The position numbers and the translations under genes were made by a program. From assembly GCA_020634315.1 (NCBI GenBank), contig JACKBV010000001.1, forward strand, positions 124,001-188,000: DNA of 64,000 bases. The letters are read 5' to 3'. This DNA comes from Ardenticatenaceae bacterium. GTDB taxonomy: Bacteria; Chloroflexota; Anaerolineae; Promineifilales; Promineifilaceae. The notes beneath the pieces were generated by a model. The model did no database searches and had not been told where the DNA came from. It saw only the letters and a program-made list of their open reading frames with translations. This document shows, in pieces, positions 17,963 to 27,612 of this stretch (position 1 is the stretch's first letter; every line of letters begins with the position of its first letter).

Positions 17963-20599
17963 CTATGGGGTGGTAACGGTAACGGCCGTTCCCGTGGTTG
18001 TGTTGTTAGGAGCAGAAGCGGTCGTAAATGGGCACGATGTGAGGTCATTGAGTACAGTATTGGTGTAGAACAATAATGTTTCATCCCCAGTTGCCGGGTC
18101 GATACGGAAAATAGCGGACAAGCCAGTTGCTGACTCAGCATGAGAACCGTAAAGGAAACCATTACAATATCCCAATCCAGTCCAAACAACCGTACCTTGT
18201 CCTTCAATCGGAATCATATCTGTATAAAGAAGGGTCGATCTGAGCGTATTCACATCAACCGTATATAAATTGCGGTAAGTTGCTATATAAAGCGTCCCAT
18301 CCGGGGCAAACGCCATGTCGCCAGTTCCGCGATAAGGGCCAGTTATCAATCCCGACACGTAACCCTGGTAAACATAATCACCTGTCTGTGTGTCGAGTAT
18401 GTACATTCTATCGCGGCTATCCATCATATACAGTGTGCCATCAGGCGCAAAGTCTAGCCGCTTGGCATAAAAGCCTGGAGCTGGATTATAAACACGTACC
18501 GTAACATTTGCTCCTGTTACCGGATCCCAATACCCAAACTCATCGCCATCTGTCCCGGCTTCAAAGTAGTAGACAAAACCCGTAGCCGTTTCTTGAGCAA
18601 TGGCTTGAGAGCCAAATGCCGTGCTGCCGACTTGCTGGAATGTATTTTGAATAACGTCCAGGGCCAACACCTCATAATTGCCATAATTATTTGTGCCATA
18701 GAGGATGGCGCTTGTGGGTGGTGTAGCCGTTGGCGTATTGGTCGGTGTTGGCGTTGGCGGCTCTGGCGTATTGGTCGGCGTCGCCGTTGGTGGTTCCGGC
18801 GTATTGGTAGGTGTCGCCGTTGGCGGTTCTGGTGTGTTTGTTGCCGTGGCCGTCGGCGGTTCTGGTGTATTCGTCGCCGTGGCCGTTGGTGGTTCCGGCG
18901 TATTCGTTGCTGTCGCCGTCGGTACGTCCGGCGTATTCGTTGGCGTCGCCGTCGGCGATTCCGGCGTATTGGTTGGCGTTACTGTTGGTAATTCCGGCGT
19001 ATTCGTTGCTGTCGCCGTTGGCGGTTCCGGTGTATTCGTCATCGTGGCCGTTGGTGGTTCCGGCGTATTCGTTGCTGTCGCCGTCGGCGGCTCTGGTGTG
19101 TTTGTCGCCGTTGCTGTTGGTGGCTCTAGTGTATTCGTCGCCGTCGCCGTTGGCGGCTCTGGCGTATTGGTGGGAATCGAACTACTTCCAAGCAAAGAAC
19201 CGGCCACAAACGGCACGCCCTGCAATTCCGCCGCCAGCAATCCAACCACTTCTAGATTTTGCCCATTGATGTTCACTTGCTCTGACCCAACCAAATCCCA
19301 ACAAGCCGGGTCTGTGGCGGATGTACACTCATTAAAATCCGTGATACGGAATATCTGTTCCTGGTCGAGGATTTCTGTATTACAGGCAGGGCTGTCATCT
19401 ACCGGCAGGCTCACAGTCCAATCATCGGCGGGCGCTGTGCTCAGGCTGGCATGGACGACAAAGTAGTCATAATAATTAGAGCACATATTTTCGGCCGGCC
19501 CCATTGTGGTGTTGCCGAAGGGATACACATTGCGCCCATGATTGACAATGACCGCCACATTGCGTGCAGGATAAGCGGGACCAGCGGCAGCTGATGTGTA
19601 TAATTGTGCGCCACTCTCCAAGGAAACGGTTCCCCAACCATCCAGCCATTCTACAACAGGCGCACCCAGCCGTTGATCCCATTCTTCTGTCGTCAAACCG
19701 GGGGCGTTGCCATCTGCCCACCAATTGTGCCCGACAAACGCGTAGCGTGTGCCAGTGACCAGGTTATATGCTGTTGCATAATTGGTGATGTTGTTGGCAT
19801 ACGCGATGTAGGTATAGGCGCCCCCGCTGGAATCTTGCTCAAACACAATTGGATGATTGACAATGTCGTTGCCTGTCACCCAAATGGAGGAGCGGTAGGC
19901 ACCGACTGCGCCATACCCATTGTTCTGGAGAAGGGTCATGGCGATGACTGAGCCGTATTGTAATTTGCCGGTAGCGTAAAAGCCGAAACGGCCGTTATTT
20001 TCCAACGTGCTGTAGGTCACAAAATTAGTCGCGCGGCCCTGGCGCACGAAAACGCCATCGCGCTCATTGTTGGCAATTGTGCTGTACTCAATGTGGTTTT
20101 GTGCCCCAAACGGATCCACATTGCTGTAAATGTAAATGCCGTTTCCGGTATAAACCGTATTGCCCGTCATGCCGGTCACAGTCAAACCATGCAGGGTAAT
20201 GTTATAGGCATTTTCGATTTGAATGGCATTAAAATCACCGGCTGTCGGCGCTTTTGTGATTGTCACCGTGCCCGGCGCAGCCGTAATGGTCAAATTACTC
20301 GCCAAAATTTTGAGAGCACTCTCCAAATAGATTGTGCCGCTAACAGTAAAGTCTATCGATTCGGCCGTATCCCCATTGACATTTGCGGCCGCAATTGCTT
20401 CGCGCAGCGTACAATCGCTGGCGTCACAAACCCCATCATTCGTATCTGCCAAAGAATTAACACTATACGTGGCTTCTGGTGCTGCTGCAACGGCCGACAC
20501 CTGCCCCCAAAAGAAGATCGCGCTAAAAACCAATACAATGACACCAATACAGAGCAGACCAGGGAACAACGGGTTCCCTGACAACCGGTTTGCGTTCAT
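17963..20599 (-). CDS. Secreted CSLREA-type beta-helix protein with Pro-Thr repeat linker and C-terminal propeller-like domain
   Basis: 878 residues from ATG 20599, chosen because GGAGG (20607-20611) lies 7 bases upstream. A longer frame to 20629 is possible but unsupported. An N-terminal hydrophobic segment (PLFPGLLCIGVIVLVFSAIF) followed by VAAAPEA looks like a signal peptide. Next is a CSLREA-like motif, CDASDCTLREAIAAAN. Residues about 85-300 have the irregular Asn- and Thr-rich pattern of a right-handed parallel beta-helix (NNITNYATAYN). About 13 units of a 12-residue PTATATNTPEPP repeat form an extended linker (roughly 475-635). The C-terminal 200 residues contain strings like FAPDGTLYMMDSRDR and FAPDGTLYIATYRN, suggesting beta-propeller blades. 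It is probably an exported surface or adhesion protein. It has no evident role in polyketide synthesis although it lies between two megasynthase genes on the same strand. Confidence 0.8.
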   Translation of the reverse strand: MNANRLSGNPLFPGLLCIGVIVLVFSAIFFWGQVSAVAAAPEATYSVNSLADTNDGVCDASDCTLREAIAAANVNGDTAESIDFTVSGTIYLESALKILASNLTITAAPGTVTITKAPTAGDFNAIQIENAYNITLHGLTVTGMTGNTVYTGNGIYIYSNVDPFGAQNHIEYSTIANNERDGVFVRQGRATNFVTYSTLENNGRFGFYATGKLQYGSVIAMTLLQNNGYGAVGAYRSSIWVTGNDIVNHPIVFEQDSSGGAYTYIAYANNITNYATAYNLVTGTRYAFVGHNWWADGNAPGLTTEEWDQRLGAPVVEWLDGWGTVSLESGAQLYTSAAAGPAYPARNVAVIVNHGRNVYPFGNTTMGPAENMCSNYYDYFVVHASLSTAPADDWTVSLPVDDSPACNTEILDQEQIFRITDFNECTSATDPACWDLVGSEQVNINGQNLEVVGLLAAELQGVPFVAGSLLGSSSIPTNTPEPPTATATNTLEPPTATATNTPEPPTATATNTPEPPTATMTNTPEPPTATATNTPELPTVTPTNTPESPTATPTNTPDVPTATATNTPEPPTATATNTPEPPTATATNTPEPPTATPTNTPEPPTATPTNTPEPPTPTPTNTPTATPPTSAILYGTNNYGNYEVLALDVIQNTFQQVGSTAFGSQAIAQETATGFVYYFEAGTDGDEFGYWDPVTGANVTVRVYNPAPGFYAKRLDFAPDGTLYMMDSRDRMYILDTQTGDYVYQGYVSGLITGPYRGTGDMAFAPDGTLYIATYRNLYTVDVNTLRSTLLYTDMIPIEGQGTVVWTGLGYCNGFLYGSHAESATGLSAIFRIDPATGDETLLFYTNTVLNDLTSCPFTTASAPNNTTTGTAVTVTTP
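18715..19175 (-). repeat. Tandem 36-bp repeat coding for the Pro-Thr linker
   Basis: About 13 imperfect copies of a 36-base unit coding PTATATNTPEPP, with variants such as TNTLEPP, PTATMTNTPEPP, TNTPELPTVTPTNT and TNTPDVP. Copies differ mostly by single substitutions, as expected of slippage or recombination-driven copy number change. Such stalk repeats are common in Chloroflexota surface proteins (recalled knowledge). Confidence 0.9.
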
Positions 20600-20606
20600 C
20601 TCGTTT

Positions 20607-20611
20607 CCTCC
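20607..20611 (-). promoter_or_regulatory. Ribosome binding site of the beta-helix gene
   Basis: GGAGG on the minus strand, 7 bases before the ATG at 20599. It is the strongest Shine-Dalgarno match I see in the window and fixes the start of the secreted protein. Confidence 0.75.
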
Positions 20612-20619
20612 GAAGTTTG

Positions 20620-20671
20620 ACCTGATCACAGGTTAAACAAGAACAGATGATCAGGCACTCTGATCATCATA
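20620..20671 (-). promoter_or_regulatory. Clustered TGATCA palindromes and tentative -10 upstream of the beta-helix gene
   Basis: ACCTG-ATCA-CAGGT (20620-20633) and GATGATCA (20646-20653) with TGATCATC (20661-20668) place three TGATCA-like cores within 50 bases. On the minus strand a TATGAT hexamer (20666-20671) overlaps the outer arm and could be a -10 element; no good -35 is seen. The arrangement resembles a promoter with an operator for a dimeric repressor. Confidence 0.35.
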
Positions 20672-20910
20672 AAACCCCTGTCTTAACTTTGCGCTTACAA
20701 TGGAAGAGGGGCTACGTTGCCGGACAAACCAGATTTTCCCCACCACACAACTTACTACACGACTCACGCGATAGGAACGTCCTTCTCTGATTTTCGTATG
20801 TCGCCGATTTATTCCGGCCTAACGGCCGTCCCCATCATAAACCGGCAACAAACTCGTCCACTACACAATACAAACGATTTCCACAACAGTATACACAAAG
20901 AATGCTGTTC

Positions 20911-20940
20911 CGTGCCGAAGATTTTATCTTTCGGGCCACG
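20911..20940 (-). terminator. Hairpin downstream of gene G, weak terminator candidate
   Basis: CCGAAGAT (20915-20922) pairs with ATCTTTCGG (20926-20934) with one bulge, and CGTG/CACG extend the stem. There is no U-tract on the minus strand, so termination after G is uncertain and read-through into the genes below remains possible. Confidence 0.3.
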
Positions 20941-20993
20941 GCTACGGCATATTCTTGCAATACGCAGCATGTGCTGCCAAAGCGCCACAGTTT

Positions 20994-23900
20994 TTAATAG
21001 CCAGCATCCTCCAACTCTTTTAGCAGCGAGTCGGTTAATTCATCTTCACTCATCTGCTCCAATTCAGCCAGGGATGCGGTTGCTTTTGTCTCCGCTTCTA
21101 TTGCCGTTGCTGGTGGTTCCGCCATAAATGACAGCACTTCTGTCGCCAGGTAATCGGTCAATGCGGCCAATGTGGGATATTCAAAGGCCAATGTCGCCGG
21201 TAACGGCCGTCCCAAGCTGGCCTGCAACCGATTGCTTAACTCGACCGCCATTAAGGAGTCCATGCCAATGTCCGTCAACCCTTGCTGGTCATCCAGCCCA
21301 CGCGATGGATCCAATCCTAACACTTTAATCACCTGCTGCCGCACATGGTTCAGCAATAATTCGTGGCGTTCGGCCGGAACGGCCGTTTCCAATTCCGCCA
21401 CAATCGTCACAGCCGCCTTCGGCTCCGGCTGCTGCTGGCGTGCGCTTTGCAATAACTGGCGTAATAACGGCCGTTCCGCCTCCACTGGCGTCTGCTGCGC
21501 CGCCCGCTTCCAATCCACCGGCAGCACACCCACTTGCGCCACATCCAGGTCCATCGCCTGCCACAACGCCTGCACCCCATCCTCTGGGCGAATCATGCCA
21601 ACTCCAGATGCGGCCCAACGCTGCCGATCACGATTATCCAAAGCAGCGGCCATGCCAACCTCAGCCCAGGCACCCCAATTCAGGCTCAACGCTGGCAGCT
21701 GCTGCGCCTGCCGCCAATGCGCCAGTCCATCCATAAACGCATTCGCCGCCGCATAATTCACCTGCCCTGGCGACCCCAACAACGCCGCTCCCGCCGAAAA
21801 CAGCACGAAAAAGTCCAGTGCCATCCCTTGCGTCAACGTGTGTAAATGCCAGGTGCCATCGATCTTCGGTGCAGCCACCGTCAAGAACTGTCCCCAATCT
21901 TGCTGCGCCAACGCGCCATCCGCCAACACGCCCGCGGCGTGAACGATGCCACGCAGCGGCGGCATCTCGGCATCAATGTGTGCCAACACCCGCGCCACGT
22001 CATCGCGCCGCCCCACATCACCGGACAACACAACCGCTTGCACGCCATCCGCTTCCATTGCGGCAAGCGCCGCCTGCGCCGCTGCCCCTGGCTCGCTGCG
22101 TCCCATCAAAACAAGATGCCTGGCGCCATTTGCCACCAAGCCTTTGGCTACAGCCAACCCTAACCCACCCAAACCACCGGTCACCAAATAGGTTGCCTGA
22201 GAAGCGATGCGCTCTCCACCCCGCTCTTGCCCACTCTCGCTTCTCCCTTCTTTTCCATGCGTCACCACGATTTTGCCCACGTGTCTGGCCTGTGCCATAA
22301 AACGGAAGGCGTCGCGGGCACGCGTGATGGGGAATGTGTGCCGTGGCAGTGGGCGCAGTGCGCCGCTGGCAAAATGGGGCATGATGACATCAAGCATCTC
22401 CGTCATCAATGCCGGGTTCTCTTGCAAGGCTAAGCCCAAATCATAAATGTGGTAGGCCAATGTCGGATTTAACGCCGCCACCTGCGCTGCGCTCCATAAA
22501 TCTCGCTTGCCGATTTCCAGGAAACGGCCGTTTTCCGCCAACACGCCCAGCGACTTCGGGATAAATTCCCCAGCCAGCGAGTTTAAGACAATATCAACGC
22601 CATCCCCACCGGTCGCCGCCAACACCTCATCGGCAAAATCCAATGTGCGCGAATTAAAAATGTGCTGCACGCCCAAATTGCGCAGCAGTTCCCACTTCGG
22701 CGGACTCGCCGTTGCGTACACCTCCGCGCCAGCCAACTGCGCCAGTTGTAAGGCAGCCATGCCCACGCCGCCCGCCGCGGCATGAATCAAGACCCGTTCC
22801 CCTTGCTGCAAGTGTGCCAGATGATGCAGGCCATAATACGCCGTCAAAAACACCAGCGGAATGGTCGCCGCATCCGCCAAACTCATCTCCTGCGGCACGG
22901 GATACACCGACACAGCCGGAGCCACAACATAACGGCCAAATGTGCTTGTTGCCAGGGCCATCACGCGCTCACCCACCGCCACATTGGTGACGTTTGCGCC
23001 AACGGCCGTTACCACGCCCGCACATTCATTGCCCAACGGGCCAGCCGGGCCAGGATAGGTGCCCAACGCATTCAGCACATCGCGGAAATTCAAGCCGGAA
23101 GCGACCACTTCCATTTCAACTTCGTCCGCGCCGGGCGTGCGCCGCGCAACGGCCGTTATCGTCAAATTATCGAGAATGCCACGTTCGCGAATGGTCAACT
23201 CATAGGCAGCAGGCAAATCAGCCGCGCGGGTCTGCCGCGCCAATCGCGCCGCATAGCGCGTGCCATCCCGCCACGCCACCAAATTCTCGCCATCGTCCGC
23301 CGCTAATTCTGCCAGCAGCGCGTCTACGCCATTCGCTGCATCCAGGTCAACATAACTTGGCTGCAAATCGGGCTGTTCCTGGCTCAAGGTTGTCGCCACA
23401 CCCCACAGCATTGCCGCCACGAGATTGACAGCCTCGTCATCCAGCACTGATTGCCCCCCACGCGCCGCCAGCCACAAACGCGCCCCGGCGATGGATTGCT
23501 GCGCCAACGCCTGTGCCAGATGCAAAGCGCTGCCATACGCCAACGCAAGATTTGCCGCCGTCGGTTCGCTGACCGCATCTAAGCTCCAAAGATGAATCGC
23601 ACCGCGAAACGGCCGTTTCCCATCCCCCACCGCCTCCTGCACCAACGCCGCCAACGCCGCCGCATCCAACGTATTCGTCGTCGCCGCCTGCGCCAGCACA
23701 CACTGCTCTCCGCGTGCCCGCAGCTGCGCCGCCAACGATTCACCCAATCCACCATCATCGGCCAAAATCAGCCAACTCCCCTTCACTCCTCCCTCCTCTC
23801 TCTTCACTCCTCCCTGCAAACGCTCCCACTGCACCGCATAAAACCAATCGTCATACCGCTTTTGCGTCGCCTGACGCAAACTCTCACGGCTTATGTGGCG

Positions 23901-26900
23901 CAGCTGCACACCTTGCACCGTCGCCACCACCTGCCCCGCCGCATCAAACAAAGTCAAATCACCGCGCAGCGCCGCATCCGATACGCCATCTTCACCAGAG
24001 ATCACTGCCTGACACCACAAAGAAGCAGCGCCCGGTCGGTACAGCCGATATGTGCCCAAATTCACCGGCACATAGACATTACCCGCCGCCGTGCCATCAC
24101 CCGCGCCGGGAATGGCCGCGCCAAACAATTGGATGCAGGCATCGAGCAGCGCCGGATGCAGTTGGTACTGCCCCGCTTCCACAGACAACAATTCGGAAAG
24201 GGATACACGCGCCACGGCTTCGCCATCACGCCGCCAGATTTCCGCCAAACCGCGAAAGCCCGGCCCATACCCCACGCCGACATCTGCCAACTGTTGGTAA
24301 TAATTGGCCGCCGCTAACATTTGCGCACAGCGCGTGCGAATGTCATCGAGAGAGACGGCATCGGGGGTAACGGCCGTTTCCTCCACCTGAATCTGCCCCG
24401 ATGTATGCAGCGTCCACGCCTCAGACGCCGCGTCACGCAAACTAAACACCTGGAACGAAGCCATGCCATCTGTCAGTGCGCCGAGCGCCACCTGCACCGG
24501 CAGCGTCCCTTGCTCCGGCAAAGTCAACGCCTCCTGAATCAACACCGACGCCACCGTGTAACGGCCGTCGCCCCAGGCGAGCCGTGCCGCCGCCAAAGCC
24601 ATCTCCAGGTAAGCCGTTGCCGGGAACAACGGCGTCTCGAAAATGCGATGATCATGCAAATACGCCGGTTCATGGATGCCCAAATCAGCGGCAAACACCG
24701 CGCCCTGTAGCAGCGGCGAACGCAGCCGTTCACCTAACAAAGGATGAAGCGCCTGCGCACGTCGCCGCGCCCCATCTTTGGGCAAATCCATCCAGTACCG
24801 CTGCCGCTGGAAGGGATACGTGGGCAATGGCAAACGGCAACGGCCGTAATCCCGGTCAAACCCCGCCCAATCCACATCCAGGCCCAGCGTGTACAACAAA
24901 CCCAGGCTGTCCAACATCGTCGCCCATTCATCACGCCCTGTGCGCAGCGAAGGCACAGCCACATCAGCCGGCAGCCCATCCGGCACAGGAATCCGCTGCA
25001 CCATTCCCAACAACGTTGGCTGCGGGCCACATTCCACAAAAACGTGATACCCCGCCTGGCGCAAACTATCTACCGCATCGCTAAAACGCACTGCCGCACG
25101 GACATGTTCGCGCCAATAAGCGGCATTGGTCACCTCTTGCGGCCCCACCAGCTTGCCGGTCACGTTAGAAACCAGGTCAATTTGCGGCGCATGATAGGTG
25201 ACACTGGCCGCCACCTGCGCAAATGCGGCCAAAATTGGCTGCATTAATGGCGAATGGAAGGCATGTGAAACAACCAGCGGCCGTGATTTGATTTTTTGCG
25301 CGTTTAATGCTTCCAAAATGGCGGCAACGGCCGTTCCCGCTCCAGAAATCACAATATTGGTCGGCCCATTCACCGCCGCCACAGACACCTGGCTGGCGTA
25401 CGGCGCCACCGCCGCCGCCACCGTCGCCTCGTCAGCAAAAACAGCCGCCATCGTGCCCCCGGCAGGCAGCGCCTGCATCAATTGACCACGCGCGGCAATG
25501 AGCTTCAAGCCATCTTCCAGGCTAAACACCCCGGCCACACACGCCGCCACAAATTCGCCAACGCTGTGCCCCATCACCGCCGCCGGTTTAATGCCCCACG
25601 ACAGCCACACCTGCGCCAGCGCATACTCAATAGAAAACAAGGCGGGCTGCGTGTAGGCCGTCTCATTGATCAACTGCCCCACAGCGCTGGCCTCGTCGGC
25701 AAACAGCACCTCAAGCAGCGAATGTTCCAGATACGGCCGTAACAACCGATCACACACATCCAATGTCTCGCGGAACACCGGCAGCGTCGCATACAACTGC
25801 CGCCCCATACCCACATACTGCGCACCTTGCCCCGTAAACAAAAAGGCCACTTCCGGCGCGTCACCACTGCCAATCGTCTCGCGGCGCACACGCGGCGCTT
25901 CGTCGCCAGCCAGCCAGGCACGCAATGTCGCGCCCATTTCTGCCGCAGTCGCCGCTGTCAAGGCCAGCCGTTCGTTGAAGTGTGAACGCCCGCCATTTGC
26001 CGTAAAACACACATCGCCCAACCGCGCGGCATGCGTCTCAAAATACGCCACATACCGCGCTGCCAGTTCCCGCAGCGCCGCTTCATTTTTGGCGGAGAGG
26101 GTGAGCAGGTGCAACGGCCGTTCCGCCCCCCCCTCTTCGCGCTCAACCAATGGCGCTTCCGCCAAAATCATGTGCGAATTCGTGCCACTAAACCCAAACG
26201 AACTCAACCCGGCAACACGTCGCTGCCCCGCTGGCATAGGCCATACCGTCGGCTGCGTCGGCACCGTCATCGGCAGCGTCTCCCAGGGAATGTACGGATT
26301 CGGCTGCCGCAAATGCAAATGAGGCGGCACAACGCCATGCTGCAAGGCCAACACCGCCTTAAACAGCCCAACAATCCCCGCCGCCGCCTCCAAATGCCCC
26401 ACGTTCGTCTTTACGGAACTAATCATCAGCGGTTTTTCTGGGCTGTGCGCCGCGCCAAACACCGTGCCCAACGCCCGCACCTCAATGGGATCGCCCAGCG
26501 TCGTGCCTGTGCCATGCGTCTCAATCAGGTCAACTTCATCGGGTGTCACCCCGGCATCCGCCAACGCAGCTTGAATCACCGCTTCCTGCGCTTTGCCGTT
26601 GGGCGCTGTCAACCCATTGGAACGGCCGTCTTGATTCGTCGCCGTCCCCAAAATCAGCGCATGAATATGGTCGCCATCCGCCAGCGCATCCGACAGCCGC
26701 TTCAACACAATCATCGCGCAGCCATCGGCACGCACATAGCCATCCGCCGCCGCATCAAAGGTTTTGCAACGGCCGTCAAACGACATCATCCGCGCCCGCG
26801 AAGTGCTGATCGAGCCATCCGGCGACAACATCAAATTCACGCCGCCAGCCACCGCCATGTCACATTCATGCATACGCAAACTTTGTGCCGCCTGATGCAC

Positions 26901-27542
26901 CGCCAGCGACGACGACGAACACGCCGTATCCGTCGCCACCGCTGGCCCCATCAATCCCAGCAAATAAGCAATGCGCCCGGCCGCCACGCTGCGCGAAATC
27001 CCCGTGCCAAAATACGCATCAATGTCGCTCATATCCCCCGTTTTCAGCTTCAAATTGGCGTAATCGCTGCCCGTCATGCCGACGAAGACACCGGTACGGC
27101 TGCCCGCCAGGTCTGCTCCGGCACGCCCGGCATTCTCTAATGCCTCCCACGTCACCTCCAGCAGCAGCCGCTGCTGCGGATCCATCGTCACCGCTTCGCG
27201 TGGCGCAATCCCAAAAAACTCCGGGTCAAACAGGTCTACATTTTCCAAAAAACCGCCCCAGCGCGTGTACGTTTTACCTGGCGCATCCGGGTCAGGATCA
27301 TAATAGGCATCAATATCCCATCGCTCCGGCGGCACTTCCGTAATCACATCCAGGCCATCCACCAACACCTGCCAAAAGCTCTCCAGGTCATTGGCCCCGC
27401 CAGGGAAGCGGCAGCCCATCCCGACAATCGCCAGCGGTTCATGCTGTGTGCGTTCCGCCTGCTCTAACTTTGCCTGCATCTCTTCGAGCGTCTGGTACGC
27501 CCGCCGTAGAAGTGCCTGATAATCAATATTTTTTGTGGTCAT
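20994..27542 (-). CDS. Gene G: PKS module, KS-AT-DH-ER-KR-ACP
   Basis: 2182 residues. The N-terminal coiled segment (ALLRRAYQTLEEMQAKLEQAE) precedes the KS (about 35-450; DTACSSSS, ETHGTGT). AT about 566-860 has GHSVGEF and HAFH, predicting malonyl-CoA. DH about 932-1200 starts LHPLLGERL; its first motif is DHRIFETPLFP, with Glu where the motif Gly is usual, and the second Asp is in LLDACIQ. ER about 1448-1750 has HAAAGGVGMAALQLA. KR about 1783-1960 has TGGLGGLGL and catalytic-type NYAAANAF. ACP is at about 2095 (IGMDSLMAVEL). The module should give a fully saturated two-carbon extension. The C-terminal tail (LEQMSEDELTDSLLKELEDAG) is a docking helix expected to meet the N terminus of H, although a foreign gene lies between them. 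Two purine-rich linker tracts are listed separately. Confidence 0.94.
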   Translation of the reverse strand: MTTKNIDYQALLRRAYQTLEEMQAKLEQAERTQHEPLAIVGMGCRFPGGANDLESFWQVLVDGLDVITEVPPERWDIDAYYDPDPDAPGKTYTRWGGFLENVDLFDPEFFGIAPREAVTMDPQQRLLLEVTWEALENAGRAGADLAGSRTGVFVGMTGSDYANLKLKTGDMSDIDAYFGTGISRSVAAGRIAYLLGLMGPAVATDTACSSSSLAVHQAAQSLRMHECDMAVAGGVNLMLSPDGSISTSRARMMSFDGRCKTFDAAADGYVRADGCAMIVLKRLSDALADGDHIHALILGTATNQDGRSNGLTAPNGKAQEAVIQAALADAGVTPDEVDLIETHGTGTTLGDPIEVRALGTVFGAAHSPEKPLMISSVKTNVGHLEAAAGIVGLFKAVLALQHGVVPPHLHLRQPNPYIPWETLPMTVPTQPTVWPMPAGQRRVAGLSSFGFSGTNSHMILAEAPLVEREEGGAERPLHLLTLSAKNEAALRELAARYVAYFETHAARLGDVCFTANGGRSHFNERLALTAATAAEMGATLRAWLAGDEAPRVRRETIGSGDAPEVAFLFTGQGAQYVGMGRQLYATLPVFRETLDVCDRLLRPYLEHSLLEVLFADEASAVGQLINETAYTQPALFSIEYALAQVWLSWGIKPAAVMGHSVGEFVAACVAGVFSLEDGLKLIAARGQLMQALPAGGTMAAVFADEATVAAAVAPYASQVSVAAVNGPTNIVISGAGTAVAAILEALNAQKIKSRPLVVSHAFHSPLMQPILAAFAQVAASVTYHAPQIDLVSNVTGKLVGPQEVTNAAYWREHVRAAVRFSDAVDSLRQAGYHVFVECGPQPTLLGMVQRIPVPDGLPADVAVPSLRTGRDEWATMLDSLGLLYTLGLDVDWAGFDRDYGRCRLPLPTYPFQRQRYWMDLPKDGARRRAQALHPLLGERLRSPLLQGAVFAADLGIHEPAYLHDHRIFETPLFPATAYLEMALAAARLAWGDGRYTVASVLIQEALTLPEQGTLPVQVALGALTDGMASFQVFSLRDAASEAWTLHTSGQIQVEETAVTPDAVSLDDIRTRCAQMLAAANYYQQLADVGVGYGPGFRGLAEIWRRDGEAVARVSLSELLSVEAGQYQLHPALLDACIQLFGAAIPGAGDGTAAGNVYVPVNLGTYRLYRPGAASLWCQAVISGEDGVSDAALRGDLTLFDAAGQVVATVQGVQLRHISRESLRQATQKRYDDWFYAVQWERLQGGVKREEGGVKGSWLILADDGGLGESLAAQLRARGEQCVLAQAATTNTLDAAALAALVQEAVGDGKRPFRGAIHLWSLDAVSEPTAANLALAYGSALHLAQALAQQSIAGARLWLAARGGQSVLDDEAVNLVAAMLWGVATTLSQEQPDLQPSYVDLDAANGVDALLAELAADDGENLVAWRDGTRYAARLARQTRAADLPAAYELTIRERGILDNLTITAVARRTPGADEVEMEVVASGLNFRDVLNALGTYPGPAGPLGNECAGVVTAVGANVTNVAVGERVMALATSTFGRYVVAPAVSVYPVPQEMSLADAATIPLVFLTAYYGLHHLAHLQQGERVLIHAAAGGVGMAALQLAQLAGAEVYATASPPKWELLRNLGVQHIFNSRTLDFADEVLAATGGDGVDIVLNSLAGEFIPKSLGVLAENGRFLEIGKRDLWSAAQVAALNPTLAYHIYDLGLALQENPALMTEMLDVIMPHFASGALRPLPRHTFPITRARDAFRFMAQARHVGKIVVTHGKEGRSESGQERGGERIASQATYLVTGGLGGLGLAVAKGLVANGARHLVLMGRSEPGAAAQAALAAMEADGVQAVVLSGDVGRRDDVARVLAHIDAEMPPLRGIVHAAGVLADGALAQQDWGQFLTVAAPKIDGTWHLHTLTQGMALDFFVLFSAGAALLGSPGQVNYAAANAFMDGLAHWRQAQQLPALSLNWGAWAEVGMAAALDNRDRQRWAASGVGMIRPEDGVQALWQAMDLDVAQVGVLPVDWKRAAQQTPVEAERPLLRQLLQSARQQQPEPKAAVTIVAELETAVPAERHELLLNHVRQQVIKVLGLDPSRGLDDQQGLTDIGMDSLMAVELSNRLQASLGRPLPATLAFEYPTLAALTDYLATEVLSFMAEPPATAIEAETKATASLAELEQMSEDELTDSLLKELEDAGY
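22211..22256 (-). repeat. Purine-rich coding tract in the ER-KR linker of gene G
   Basis: A pyrimidine-rich plus-strand run that codes on the minus strand for a charged linker (GKEGRSESGQERGGER) between ER and KR. It resembles the tracts at the same domain junction in genes A, C and E. Confidence 0.6.
23775..23815 (-). repeat. Purine-rich coding tract after the DH of gene G
   Basis: It codes GGVKREEGGVKG. The plus-strand word TCTTCACTCCTCCCT is shared with the tract at 58878-58927 in gene A, which suggests a dispersed short element captured in linkers. Confidence 0.6.
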
Positions 27543-27612
27543 AGACCTTCAACCCTTCACTAATTGCTATCTTTATCTCTGCAAATTTTGGTCACGAATA
27601 GCTTGCCGCACA

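Larger units (their letters stand above)
20600..20993. other. 394-base intergenic region between gene G and the beta-helix gene
   Basis: This is the longest gap in the minus-strand gene series. It holds no convincing ORF. I see the palindrome pair at 20620-20668, a weak hairpin at 20911-20940 and one copy of the AACGGCCGT word at about 20821. Its size suggests that the beta-helix gene has its own promoter. Confidence 0.6.

Noticed and set aside
18715..19175. Regular repeat array resembling a CRISPR
   Set aside because: It has 36-bp units with no spacers, is in frame and codes a Pro-Thr stalk.
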